Source: Alphaproteobacteria bacterium (GTDB lineage Bacteria > Pseudomonadota > Alphaproteobacteria > MPNO01 > VGEU01). Taken from it: a stretch of 54,589 nucleotides of DNA. The DNA lies in assembly GCA_016869145.1 (NCBI GenBank), contig VGEU01000011.1:1-54589 (forward strand), read 5' to 3'. How positions within the stretch are numbered: the first letter of the stretch is position 1; every line of letters begins with the position of its first letter. Below, one piece after another: positions 31,177 to 39,530 of this stretch. The notes under the pieces were generated by a model that saw nothing but the letters and a program-made list of their open reading frames with translations, was not told where the DNA came from and searched no databases. A program made the position numbers and the translations under genes.

Positions 31177-31208
31177 GCGTCATGGGCTTGGACGGCGGGT
31201 TCTAGCAC

Positions 31209-31237
31209 TTGATTTTACCCCGGTACTTTCCTAAGTA
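31209..31237 (+). promoter_or_regulatory. Weak promoter-like or operator sequence before the BI-1 gene
   Basis: TTGATT (31209-31214) is followed 17 bases later by a poor -10, TAAGTA. The -10 overlaps an inverted repeat, TACTT-TCCT-AAGTA (31224-31237). This is the most AT-rich part of the region. A GAGGG ribosome site lies just before the ATG at 31275. Confidence 0.3.
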
Positions 31238-31274
31238 AAGGGCACTTCTGACCCATCTACGAACGAGGGCTTCG

Positions 31275-32003
31275 ATGGCGGTTGAAACGGGGAAAAGATA
31301 CTACACGCGCGTCGGGACCACGGCCGACCAAGCCGTCGTCGACGCCGGGCTGCGGAGCTACATGCTCCGCGTCTACAACTACATGGCCTCCGGCGTGGCG
31401 CTGACGGGCATCGTCGCCTATCTGGTCGCCGCGACGCCGGCACTCTCGGCCGCGATCTTCGGCACGCCGCTCAAGTGGGTCGTGATACTGGCGCCGATCG
31501 TATTCGTGTTCTTCTTCTCGTCCAAGTTGGAGAAGATGAAGGCCTCGACCGCGCACACGATGTTCTGGGTGTTCGCCGCGCTGATGGGCCTGTCCCTGGC
31601 GAGCGCGTTCATCGTGTTCACCGGCCAGAGCATCGCGCGGGTGTTCTTCATCACCGCCGGAACCTTCGCGGCGATGAGCCTCTACGGCTACACGACCAAG
31701 CGCGACCTGTCGAAGTGGGGCTCGTTCCTGATCATGGGCCTGATCGGCGTGATCCTGGCCTCGCTGGTCAACATCTTCGTCGGCTCGTCGGCGCTCCAGT
31801 TCGCGATCTCGGTGATTGGTGTCCTCGTGTTCGTCGGGCTCACCGCCTACGACACCCAGGACATCAAGAACATGTACTCGGAGCACTACGACAGCGAGAC
31901 GATGTCGAAGCTCTCGATCTCGGGCGCGCTCCGGCTCTATCTCGACTTCATCAATCTGTTCATGCTGCTCCTGCAGTTCCTCGGCATCCGCCGCGAGGAA
32001 TAG
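31275..32003 (+). CDS. Bax inhibitor-1/YccA family membrane protein
   Basis: The 242-residue protein has about seven membrane segments (residues 35-235) after a hydrophilic N-terminus. LTAYDTQDIKNMY followed by the last helices FINLFMLLLQFLG is the BI-1 signature; the conserved acidic residues in bacterial members gate a pH-dependent calcium leak. Length equals that of typical alphaproteobacterial members. It stands alone between ybbP and phnN, with its own upstream AT-rich region and a good terminator after it, so it is probably monocistronic. Confidence 0.93.
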   Translation: MAVETGKRYYTRVGTTADQAVVDAGLRSYMLRVYNYMASGVALTGIVAYLVAATPALSAAIFGTPLKWVVILAPIVFVFFFSSKLEKMKASTAHTMFWVFAALMGLSLASAFIVFTGQSIARVFFITAGTFAAMSLYGYTTKRDLSKWGSFLIMGLIGVILASLVNIFVGSSALQFAISVIGVLVFVGLTAYDTQDIKNMYSEHYDSETMSKLSISGALRLYLDFINLFMLLLQFLGIRREE

Positions 32004-32033
32004 CACCCTCCCATCCGGGAACGACACACGGAA

Positions 32034-32063
32034 CGGGCGCCGCGAGGCGCCCGGTTTCGTTTC
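32034..32063 (+). terminator. Rho-independent terminator after the BI-1 gene
   Basis: A perfect 8-bp GC stem (32034-32041 with 32046-32053) closed by a GCGA tetraloop, followed by GTTTCGTTT. It ends the BI-1 transcript and lies before the convergent phnN gene. Confidence 0.75.
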
Positions 32064-32110
32064 GGCCCCCCCGCCCGCATCGGGCGCGATTGTTCTTCAG
32101 TCGCGTGCCG

Positions 32111-32662
32111 CTATGCGATCGCGTCGAGCGCGGCGATGAAACGGTCGATGCCGTCCTCGAGGGTGCCGTCGTTGACCACGACGACGTGGGTGATTCCGGC
32201 CGGGACCCGGGCGCCCTCGCGCCGGAGCCGGCTTGCGACGTCGGCCGCGTCCTCGCGCCCGCGCGCGGCGAGGCGGCCGGCGAGGACCTCGGGCGGCGCC
32301 GTCACCTCGACGACGAGAACCGGCGTGGCGCGCGCTGCGGCCGCCGCGATCACGCCGCGCGAGACATTGGCGACGACATGGCGGCCGGCGGCGAGATCGC
32401 GCTCGACCGCGATGGGAACGCCGTAGTCGAAGCCGTGCGCCGACCAGTCGAGGAGGAAATCACCGGCTGCGCGGCGCGCGGCGAAGCTTGCGGCTTCGAC
32501 CGCCTCGTGCGCCTCGCCACCCGCCTCGGCGCCGCGCGTGATGACGCGGCGTGCGAAAACGAAGCGCCCGCCGGGGGTGAGCCGCCGGCGGGCGCCGTCG
32601 ATCAGGCTGTCCTTGCCGGCCCCCGACGGTCCGACCACCAGAACGAGGGTGCCACGGGCCAT
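32111..32662 (-). CDS. phnN: Ribose 1,5-bisphosphate phosphokinase PhnN
   Basis: The 183-residue P-loop kinase has VVGPSGAGKDSLID (Walker A at residues 10-18), VFARRVITRG (substrate Arg region) and LDWSAHGFDYGVP, the guanylate-kinase-like features of PhnN. It makes PRPP from ribose 1,5-bisphosphate in phosphonate breakdown. No other phn gene is in the window, so it may act in general PRPP supply. It lies 16 bases upstream... in transcription terms it is downstream of the first Rieske gene's stop by the same short gap on the opposite side, so the two are separately started. Confidence 0.87.
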   Translation of the reverse strand: MARGTLVLVVGPSGAGKDSLIDGARRRLTPGGRFVFARRVITRGAEAGGEAHEAVEAASFAARRAAGDFLLDWSAHGFDYGVPIAVERDLAAGRHVVANVSRGVIAAAAARATPVLVVEVTAPPEVLAGRLAARGREDAADVASRLRREGARVPAGITHVVVVNDGTLEDGIDRFIAALDAIA

Positions 32663-32678
32663 CGCGCCGGTGTTGCGG

Positions 32679-33725
32679 CTACTCCGCGGCGACCGGCCGG
32701 CGCGTCGCGGCCTGCTCCTCGGCGAGGAGCTGGTCGATGATCCGCCGCGCCTGCACGCCGCCCGCGTCGTGGTTCATGTCGATGCGCGGCGCATCCGGGC
32801 GGGTCAGGATGTTCTGTTGCTGCAGCTTGATGATCGCGAGGTCCTCGTTGAATGCGGTGTGCACCTGGTCGACGAGAAGCCGGGTTATCGTCGGGTCGTT
32901 GGTGCGGAAATTGTGCGCCTGCGCCCAGAAATAGTGCGTCGTCGTCTCGGTCTCGGGCGTGATGGCGTTCATGTTGCGCATCGTGATGCCCTTGGACCGG
33001 TTGCCGTCGATCGCGCCGGTGCCGGCGATCGCGCCGCCGACGTCGAGCTTGACGAAGGCGGGCGGCGCGAACTCGATGATCTGCCAGCGATCGATGTTGT
33101 CGACCAGCCCGCCCGCGCGCTGGAAGAAGGGCGGCGGCGGGCGATCCATGATCCAGCGCGTCACCTTCACCCGGCTGCCGTTGCGCTCGTGCTTCATCGG
33201 TGTCTCGGCGATGGCATCGGTGCCGAGCGTCGTCGGATGGATGAAGGTGAGGTGCGACAGGTCGAGCAGGTTCTCGACCAGGAGGACGTAGTTGCCCTCG
33301 AGGTGAAGGAGCTCGCCGTCGGCCGCCCACGCCGGATCGTCGAGCCAGTGGAAGTCCTCGATCTTGGACGGATCGGCGAGCGCGGGATCGCCCATCCAGA
33401 TCCAGATCCAGCGGTTCCTCGCGACCACCGGATAGCTCCGGACCCTGGCGGCAGGCGGGATCGCGCTCTGGCCGGGGATGCGGATGCACTGGCCGGTCGG
33501 GTCATAGGTGAAGCCGTGATACGGGCACTCGATATTGTCGCCGAGGAGCTTGCCGGCCGACAGCGGCGCATGGCGGTGGCAGCAGCGATCCTCGAGCGCC
33601 GCCGGGGTTCCATCCTCGCGCCGGAACAGCACCACCGGCTCGCCGAGAAGCGTGCGACGCATCAACTTCTTGCGCACCACCTCACGGTCCCAGGCGGCGA
33701 CATACCAGTAATTCCGCAGGAACAT
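32679..33725 (-). CDS. Rieske non-heme iron oxygenase, large subunit 1
   Basis: The 348-residue protein begins MFLRNYWYVAAW. The Rieske [2Fe-2S] ligands are Cys48, His50, Cys67 and His70 (RCCHRHAPLS, ECPYHGF). The mononuclear iron site is Asp155, His158 and His163 in DLSHLTFIH. It resembles vanillate O-demethylase-type (VanA) monooxygenases, which need a separate reductase; none is nearby. It lies 16 bases before phnN on the same strand. The ATG at 33725 gives the family N-terminus, and the longer frame upstream is unrelated. Substrate probably an aromatic or alicyclic compound. Confidence 0.9.
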   Translation of the reverse strand: MFLRNYWYVAAWDREVVRKKLMRRTLLGEPVVLFRREDGTPAALEDRCCHRHAPLSAGKLLGDNIECPYHGFTYDPTGQCIRIPGQSAIPPAARVRSYPVVARNRWIWIWMGDPALADPSKIEDFHWLDDPAWAADGELLHLEGNYVLLVENLLDLSHLTFIHPTTLGTDAIAETPMKHERNGSRVKVTRWIMDRPPPPFFQRAGGLVDNIDRWQIIEFAPPAFVKLDVGGAIAGTGAIDGNRSKGITMRNMNAITPETETTTHYFWAQAHNFRTNDPTITRLLVDQVHTAFNEDLAIIKLQQQNILTRPDAPRIDMNHDAGGVQARRIIDQLLAEEQAATRRPVAAE

Positions 33726-33828
33726 TCCCGGTCTCCCGTCATGACCCGGCCGGGCTCGGCGCGGGTCGGCTGCGATCGGCGCCAGTCTAGAAAAACCGCT
33801 GCGTCCTGTCGCCCCCTCGGGCGCCGGT

Positions 33829-34872
33829 TCAGGCGCGACGGGGCGCTGCGTCGGCCTCGGCCGCGATCGCCGCGGCGACCATGCGCCGGCAGGCGAGCCC
33901 CGGTGCGTCGACGTTGATGTCGATCTGCGTCGCGCCGGGGGCGCGGTCGAGCATCGCCTGCTGCGCCGCGAGCAGGTCGACATCCTCCTCGAAGGTCTTC
34001 TTGAACTCGTCGAACATCAGGGTCTTCAGGTCGGCATCGTGCTGCCGGAAGTTCCAGCAATGGGCGTAGAAGTAATGGCTGGCGCCGCTGGTCTCGGGCG
34101 TCGGCGCGTTGAGGACCTTGATGTGGATCCCGGCGCCGTCGGGCGGGCCGCAACGGTCGGCGACGCCGGCGAGCGCGCAGCCGGCATGGATCAAAGTGTG
34201 GCAGGGCGGCGTCGTCTCGACGATCTGCCAGCGGTCGACCGGCCGGTCGCCATAGCCGCTGGCCGTCGCGAACAAGGGCGGCGCCGGGCTGTCGACGGTC
34301 CAGCGCGTCGACCGGACGAGGCCATCCTCGCGCTCGGTCTTGACCGGGAAGTCGACGATCGCCCCGGTGCCGATCGTCCGGGTGTGCACATAGGCGAGGT
34401 GGGACAGGTCCTGGAGATTGTCCGTGATCAACTGGTAGTTGCAGCGCACATACAACACCGGCCCGGGATTGATCGCCCAGTCCGGATGCGTGGCCCACCA
34501 CCAGTTCGGGATCAAGGCCGGGTCGGCGTCATCCGGATCGCCCGGCCAGAACCAGATGAAGCCCCAGCGTTCGACGCAGGGAAAGGCGCGCACCCGGGCG
34601 CCGGGCGGGATCGTCGCCTGGCCGGGCACGCGCACGCAGGTGCCGGCGGCGTCGAACTCGAGCCCGTGATAGCCGCATTGCAGCCGGTCGCCGACGACGC
34701 GGCCCATCGACAAGGGCAGCGAGCGGTGGCAGCAGCGGTCCTCGAGCGCGATCGGGCGCCCGTCCGGCAGCCGCCACAGGACGACCGCCTCGTCGAGGAG
34801 GGTGCGCGCGAGCGGGCGCTCGCCCACCTCGCGCGGGAAGGCCGCGACGTACCAGGCATTGCGGATATACAT
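33829..34872 (-). CDS. Rieske non-heme iron oxygenase, large subunit 2
   Basis: A 347-residue paralogue of the previous gene, beginning MYIRNAWYVAAF. Rieske ligands are Cys47, His49, Cys66 and His69. The iron triad Asp155, His158 and His163 falls at exactly the same positions as in the first copy. The rest has diverged, for example CWNFRQHDADLKTLMFDEFKKTF versus AHNFRTNDPTITRLLVDQ, implying different substrates rather than a recent duplication. 103 bases separate the two genes. No ferredoxin or reductase gene is adjacent, so electrons must come from elsewhere. Confidence 0.9.
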   Translation of the reverse strand: MYIRNAWYVAAFPREVGERPLARTLLDEAVVLWRLPDGRPIALEDRCCHRSLPLSMGRVVGDRLQCGYHGLEFDAAGTCVRVPGQATIPPGARVRAFPCVERWGFIWFWPGDPDDADPALIPNWWWATHPDWAINPGPVLYVRCNYQLITDNLQDLSHLAYVHTRTIGTGAIVDFPVKTEREDGLVRSTRWTVDSPAPPLFATASGYGDRPVDRWQIVETTPPCHTLIHAGCALAGVADRCGPPDGAGIHIKVLNAPTPETSGASHYFYAHCWNFRQHDADLKTLMFDEFKKTFEEDVDLLAAQQAMLDRAPGATQIDINVDAPGLACRRMVAAAIAAEADAAPRRA

Positions 34873-34901
34873 CGGACTGGCTCCTTGCTCGGTGCGCCGC
34901 C

Positions 34902-35762
34902 TCAGCCCGCGAGCGTCGCCTGGAAGAACGCGATCGTGCGTTCCCAGGCGAGCCGCGCTGCCGCGGCATTGTAGCGCTCACCGGCGGTGTCGTTGTGGAA
35001 GGCGTGCTGGGTTCCCGGATAATGGTGGATGCTGTGCGCGACGCCGGCGGCCTTGAGCGCGGCCTCGTAGCCGGGCACGGTCGCGTTGATCCGGTCGTCG
35101 TTCGAGGCGTAGTGCATCAGCATCCGCGCCTTGATCTTGGCCGCGTCCTCGGCCGCGGGCGAGAGGCCGTAGAAGACGACCCCCGCGGCGAGATCGGGGG
35201 CGGCGACGGCGAGCCGGTTGACCATGCCGCCGCCCCAGCAGAACCCGACCGCGCCGACTCGGCCGTTCGAATCGGCGCGGGCCTTGAGCCAGGCGACCGC
35301 GGCGACGAGGTTCCGCACCGTCGCGGCGCCGTCGAGCTTGCCGATCGCATCGCGCGCGGCGTCCGCGTCGGCCGGCGTTCCGCCCGACGGCGACAGGAGA
35401 TCGGCCGCCAGCGCGACATGGCCGGCGACCGCGACGCGGCGGGCGACGTCCTCGATGTGCGCGTTGAGGCCGCGGTTCTCGTGGATCACGATCACCGCGC
35501 CGCGCCGGCCCTCCGCCCGCGGGCGCGCGAGATAGCCCGTGACCGGCCCGGTCGCACCCGGATAGTGCACCCGCTCCGCCGCGAGCCGCGCATCGTCGGC
35601 CGCGATGGTCGCGGCGAACGCATAGCTGTTCTCGAGGAGCGGCAGGAGCGCGATCGCCGCGGCGGTGCCGCCGGCGAGATCGGCGAGCCGGCGGAGGAAC
35701 ACGCGCCGGTCGAGCGGCCGGTGCGTGTACTCGTCGTAGAGGTCGATAATGCGCTGGTCCAT
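34902..35762 (-). CDS. Dienelactone hydrolase family protein, exported
   Basis: The 286-residue protein has a twin-arginine-like segment, DRRVFLRRLADLAGG (residues 18-32), then a hydrophobic run and AFA cleavage site, suggesting Tat export. The hydrolase core has VIHENRGLN, nucleophile Cys175 in GFCWGG, Asp222/223 in SNDDR and His253 in TQHAFH, the Cys-Asp-His triad of dienelactone hydrolases. Family members hydrolyse lactones formed in aromatic breakdown. It lies 29 bases upstream of Rieske 2 in the same direction and is likely first in that operon. Confidence 0.88.
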   Translation of the reverse strand: MDQRIIDLYDEYTHRPLDRRVFLRRLADLAGGTAAAIALLPLLENSYAFAATIAADDARLAAERVHYPGATGPVTGYLARPRAEGRRGAVIVIHENRGLNAHIEDVARRVAVAGHVALAADLLSPSGGTPADADAARDAIGKLDGAATVRNLVAAVAWLKARADSNGRVGAVGFCWGGGMVNRLAVAAPDLAAGVVFYGLSPAAEDAAKIKARMLMHYASNDDRINATVPGYEAALKAAGVAHSIHHYPGTQHAFHNDTAGERYNAAAARLAWERTIAFFQATLAG

Positions 35763-35827
35763 GCCGTGGCCTCGGAAGGCTGATCGGGTGCCACTCTATA
35801 CCCGCCCGGCCGCCTTGGTCATCGCCG

Positions 35828-35857
35828 TTGCTCGCGGGGGCCTCGCCGGCATAGCCT
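35828..35857 (+). promoter_or_regulatory. Putative promoter of the TPR-methyltransferase gene
   Basis: TTGCTC (35828-35833), 18-base spacer, TAGCCT (35852-35857), with the ATG 6 bases later and no Shine-Dalgarno. Same leaderless layout as 4658-4688. Confidence 0.3.
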
Positions 35858-35863
35858 CGCCGC

Positions 35864-36895
35864 ATGGACCCTGCGGCTATCCTTAACACCGGCGTGGCCC
35901 ATCACCGCGCCGGCCGGCTCGACGAGGCCGAGCGCGCCTATCGGACCGTGCTCGCCGCGCACCCCGACGATGCGCAGACCGGCCATTTCCTGGCGATGAT
36001 CCATCTCGGGCGCGAACGCTGGGCCGACGCGCTCGCGCTCCTCGACCGCGTGCAGCCGAAGCTTCCGACGGTCACGATCATCCACAGCCAGCGCGCGCTC
36101 GCGCTCAATGCGCTGGCGCGCACCGATGAGGCCGTCGCCGCCTGCCGCCGCGCGCTCGCCGTCGATCCCGACAGTCACCACGCGCACCGAATGCTGGCCA
36201 AGATCGGCATGCCGGGCGACGACTATCTCGCCGTGCTGGGGCGCTTCCATGCCCACCTCGCGCCGGCGACCTATGTCGAGATCGGGATCGCGACCGGGCG
36301 CTCGCTCGTCCAGGCGCGCCCGCCGACGCGCGCGATCGGCATCGCCCCCGACCCCAAGCTCGCCGAGGCGCTCAGCGCCGAGACCCGCATCTTCGCCGAG
36401 CCGAGCGACCGCTTCTTCGCGACCCACGATCTCGCCTCGGTGTTCGACGGCCGCCCCGTCGAGCTCGCCTTCATCGACGGGCTGCACACCTTCGACCAGG
36501 CGCTCCGCGACTTCCTCAACGTCGAACGCTGGTCGCGCCCCGAGACCGTGGTCGTGTTCCACGACTGCCTGCCGCTCGATGCCCATACGGCCGCGCGCGA
36601 GCGCCGGTCGACGTTCTGGACCGGCGATACATGGAAGGTGATCCCGCTGTTGCGCGAGCACCGGCCCGATCTCGCGGTGTTCACGATCCCGGCCGAGCCG
36701 TCGGGCCTCGGCGTCGTCACCACGCTCGATCCCGCTTCGACGCGGCTCGACGGAAGGCTCGATGCGATCATCGCCGACTACATGCGGCTCGACTTCGTCG
36801 CCGCCGTGACCGACCGCGAGGCGGTGTTCAACGTGATCCCGAACGACTGGCCCGCGATCACGGCGGCGCTCGCGCGGCTCCGCCCGCAGCGCTAG
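35864..36895 (+). CDS. TPR-repeat protein fused to a class I methyltransferase-like domain
   Basis: The 343-residue protein has two to three TPR units at residues 5-110 (AGRLDEAERAYRTVLAAHPDD, AL.RTDEAVAACRRALAVDPDSHHAH). A Rossmann-like domain follows: TYVEIGIATGRSLVQA, then ELAFIDGLHTFDQALRDF and VVFHDCLP, the Methyltransf_24 pattern. DGLHTF is where family members carry an acidic residue for SAM or metal. TPR-methyltransferase fusions are often linked to glycan or lipopolysaccharide modification, but no such genes are near. Function is therefore only inferred from fold. Confidence 0.8.
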   Translation: MDPAAILNTGVAHHRAGRLDEAERAYRTVLAAHPDDAQTGHFLAMIHLGRERWADALALLDRVQPKLPTVTIIHSQRALALNALARTDEAVAACRRALAVDPDSHHAHRMLAKIGMPGDDYLAVLGRFHAHLAPATYVEIGIATGRSLVQARPPTRAIGIAPDPKLAEALSAETRIFAEPSDRFFATHDLASVFDGRPVELAFIDGLHTFDQALRDFLNVERWSRPETVVVFHDCLPLDAHTAARERRSTFWTGDTWKVIPLLREHRPDLAVFTIPAEPSGLGVVTTLDPASTRLDGRLDAIIADYMRLDFVAAVTDREAVFNVIPNDWPAITAALARLRPQR

Positions 36896-36917
36896 CGCCG
36901 CCGATCGAGCCGCCCGC

Positions 36918-37394
36918 TCAGGGCGTTTCGTCGTCGACCGCGATGTCGCAATGAAGCACCGATTCGCGCGTGCCGAGCGACGCGTAGAGCGCGATCGCCG
37001 GCGCGTCCTCGAGATCGGCCTGGACATAGATCACATAGGCGCCAAGCGCGGCCGCGATGGCGCGAAGCGCGCCGATCAAGCCGGTCGCGATCCGGCGCCG
37101 CCGATGCACCTCGAGCACAGCGAGGTCGTAGATATAGACCTCGCGGCGCTCCTGCTCGAACTTCTCGAGCACATAGGCGGTGAGGCCGCCGACCACGGTC
37201 TCGCCGGCGAGTGCCACGACGGCGATGAAGTGCGTCTTGCCGAGGAGCGCCGCGAGATAGTCGTCGCGTGGTATCGCGCCCGCGTAGTTGTCGGGATCCT
37301 CGAACGCCGCCGCGAACATCGCGTTGAGCGCCTTCAGCAGGGCGACGTCGGCGGGATGGAGGCGACGGAAGGTGTAGACGGGGCCGTCCGACAT
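36918..37394 (-). CDS. GNAT acetyltransferase, AAC(3)-I-like
   Basis: The 158-residue product starts MSDGPVYTFRRL. It matches aminoglycoside 3-N-acetyltransferase type I in EDPDNYAG, FIAVVAL, GGLTAYVLEKFEQERREVYIYDLAV and LGTRESVLHCDIAV (cited cores KFEQERREVYIYDLAV). The acetyl-CoA loop reads HRRRRIATGL; the usual R-x-x-G Gly is Arg, which could change cofactor binding. It lies 10 bases after the binding-protein gene, in the same direction. Whether it acetylates aminoglycosides or a housekeeping amine is not known. A GTG 6 bases upstream is an alternative start. Confidence 0.82.
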   Translation of the reverse strand: MSDGPVYTFRRLHPADVALLKALNAMFAAAFEDPDNYAGAIPRDDYLAALLGKTHFIAVVALAGETVVGGLTAYVLEKFEQERREVYIYDLAVLEVHRRRRIATGLIGALRAIAAALGAYVIYVQADLEDAPAIALYASLGTRESVLHCDIAVDDETP

Positions 37395-37404
37395 CGCCAC
37401 CGCC

Positions 37405-38319
37405 TCAGCCCGCGCCGTAGAGCCGCGCGATCGCTCCCTCGGCGACGAGCGAGGCGACGAATTCCGGCGCCGTCACGTCGGCGAGCGTGCGCGTCCCGGC
37501 GTCGGGATAGAGCGGCGCATAGGTCTCGATCAGATGGCGGAGGCCATCTTCGGGCGGCACCGGCACGCGCTGGAAGCGCGCGGCGTAGAAGTCGTGGATC
37601 GCGGCGACGACGGCCGCATCGTCGATCCCGAGATAGCGCGACAGCATCGGCATCACGCGCGCGCGCTCGGTCTTGAACACATGGATGGTCTCGACGAAGC
37701 CGCGGACGGTCGCCGCCGCGGTCGCATGCTCGCGGTCGAGAAAGGCGCGGCTCGCGGCAAGGCACGGGCCGACATGGCGGAATTCCTCGCCGACATTCGA
37801 GAGCGCGTGCATGCCGTGGTCGCGCGCGCCCCAGAAGCGGAAGTCCGCGGTCAGCATGCCGGCCTCGATCGCGCCCATGGCGAGCGCGTCGTAGATGCGG
37901 CTCGATGTGCCCAGCACCTCGATCCGCACGCGGTCGCGGATGCCCCACTTGGAGAGGATCGCGATCGCCGACAATTCCATCTGGCCGCCGCGCGACAGGA
38001 CGCCGACGCGCCCGCCGACGATCGCCTCCGGCCGGTCGATGCCGGCGCGCCCGACCAGGAAGAGCGCGCCATAGGCTTCGGCCGCGAGCACGACGACGGT
38101 GTCGCGGCCCTGGAAATTCGCCTCGACGATCGGCGCCGCGCCGACATCGGCGAAGTCCCACGCGCCGTCGGCGAGCCCGGCGGCGGCGACGGGGCCCGTC
38201 GTCTCCGTCCGCACGATCTCGAGATCGACGCCGAGGCGGGCGAAGACGCCGGCCTCGCGGCCGATCCACCCGAGCGCCTCGGCCGTCGACAGGAGACCGA
38301 TGGCGAGCCGTGCACGCAC
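37405..38319 (-). CDS. ABC transporter substrate-binding-like protein (SsuA/NMT1 type), no signal peptide
   Basis: The 304-residue protein starts at a GTG giving MRARLAIGLLSTAEALGW. It has the periplasmic-binding SsuA/NMT1 fold pattern: GVFARLGVDLEIVRTETTG, DFADVGAAPIVEANF, AIVGGRVGVLSRGG and WGIRDRVRIEVLG. There is no hydrophobic signal peptide or lipobox, so it appears cytoplasmic. No ABC ATPase or permease lies nearby. It may be a small-molecule sensor or enzyme co-opted from this fold (THI5/NMT1 proteins are known enzymes). Clusters with the luciferase-like gene downstream and hydrolase. Confidence 0.72.
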   Translation of the reverse strand: MRARLAIGLLSTAEALGWIGREAGVFARLGVDLEIVRTETTGPVAAAGLADGAWDFADVGAAPIVEANFQGRDTVVVLAAEAYGALFLVGRAGIDRPEAIVGGRVGVLSRGGQMELSAIAILSKWGIRDRVRIEVLGTSSRIYDALAMGAIEAGMLTADFRFWGARDHGMHALSNVGEEFRHVGPCLAASRAFLDREHATAAATVRGFVETIHVFKTERARVMPMLSRYLGIDDAAVVAAIHDFYAARFQRVPVPPEDGLRHLIETYAPLYPDAGTRTLADVTAPEFVASLVAEGAIARLYGAG

Positions 38320-38342
38320 CGGCGCTAGTCCGGGCGGTCGCG

Positions 38343-39530
38343 CTACTCGGCGGCGGCGGTCGCGCTGCGCATCTGCGCCGGCGGCACCTTGTCGCGGAGA
38401 TAGGGCATCACCTCCTTGGCGAAGAGCGTCATGCTCTTGCGCGTGAGGTCGGCCGGCAGCGTGCCGAACTGGCACATCGAGATGAGGAGGTTGAACCCGA
38501 TCTCTTTCTGGTGCTGCTCGAAGGTCTCGCGCACCGTCGCCGGGCTGCCGCAGATGATCATGCCGCGCTTGATCAAGTCCTTGGCCGTCGGCAGCTCGCC
38601 GCCGGTCGTCCCGCGCCGGATCGAGCGCAGCCGCTTCATCGAGTTGAACGAGGTGTAGCCGGGCGGCAGCAGGAACGGCATCGGCATACGCAGGAACTTG
38701 TTGTAGAGCGATTCGATGTGGGGCGCGGCCTCGCGGTAGGCGATCTCGTCGGTCTCGGCGACATAGACCGGGACCGCCCAGCCGAGCTGATCGGGGGAGG
38801 CCGTGTAGCCGTAGCGCGCGGCGGTGTCCATGTATTCGTGGTGGAAGCGCTTGACGGTGTCGACGGCGCTGAAGGTCTGGAGATAGGTGTAGCGGCGATC
38901 GGGGTGTGCGGCCCACTCGATCGTCTCGGTCGAGCCCTGCGAGGGAATCCAGATCGGCGGATGCGGCGCCTGGTAGGGGCGCGGCCACAGGTTCACGTAC
39001 TCGAAATTATAGTGCTTGCCCTCGAAGGCGAAGGGGCCGGTTCGCGTCCACGCCTGGACGATGAGGTCATGCGCCTCGTGGAAGCGCTCGTGCGAGAAGC
39101 CGGGATTGACGCCGGTCGTGTGGTACTCGATGCCGACGCCGCGCACGAAGCCCGCGATCAGACGGCCGGCGGTGATGTTGTCGAGGATCGCGAACTCCTC
39201 GGCGACCATCAGCGGGTTGTTGATCAAGGGCAGCGCGCGGCCGAGGACGGCGATCCGCGCCCGTTTGGTCCGCCGCGACAAGGCGCCCGCGATCACGCCC
39301 GGCATCGCCATCAGGCCATAGGCGGTCTGGTGATGCTCGTTGACGCAGAGCGCGTCGAAGCCGAGCTCGTCGCCGTATTCGAGCTCGTCGAGATAGCGGT
39401 TGTAGTAGTGATGGCCCTTCTTCGGGTCGTAATAGGAATTGGGCAAGGACGTCCACGCCGAGGGATATTTCTCCGTATAGCTCAGGTCGAGCGCGCCATA
39501 GGGCATCAGGTGAAACAGACAGAACTTCAT
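38343..39530 (-). CDS. LLM-class flavin-dependent oxidoreductase (luciferase-like)
   Basis: The 395-residue protein begins MKFCLFHLMPYG and contains the bacterial-luciferase TIM-barrel pattern: LGFDALCVNEHHQTAYG, LGRALPLINNPLMVAEEFAILDNITAGR, RLIAGFVRG and GSPATVRETFEQHQKEIGF. Such enzymes use reduced FMN (or F420) to oxidise small organics; the substrate is unknown. Its ATG overlaps the alpha/beta hydrolase stop by 4 bases, so the hydrolase and oxidoreductase are coupled and probably work in one pathway. It sits among Rieske and dienelactone hydrolase genes, a xenobiotic or aromatic setting. Confidence 0.88.
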   Translation of the reverse strand: MKFCLFHLMPYGALDLSYTEKYPSAWTSLPNSYYDPKKGHHYYNRYLDELEYGDELGFDALCVNEHHQTAYGLMAMPGVIAGALSRRTKRARIAVLGRALPLINNPLMVAEEFAILDNITAGRLIAGFVRGVGIEYHTTGVNPGFSHERFHEAHDLIVQAWTRTGPFAFEGKHYNFEYVNLWPRPYQAPHPPIWIPSQGSTETIEWAAHPDRRYTYLQTFSAVDTVKRFHHEYMDTAARYGYTASPDQLGWAVPVYVAETDEIAYREAAPHIESLYNKFLRMPMPFLLPPGYTSFNSMKRLRSIRRGTTGGELPTAKDLIKRGMIICGSPATVRETFEQHQKEIGFNLLISMCQFGTLPADLTRKSMTLFAKEVMPYLRDKVPPAQMRSATAAAE

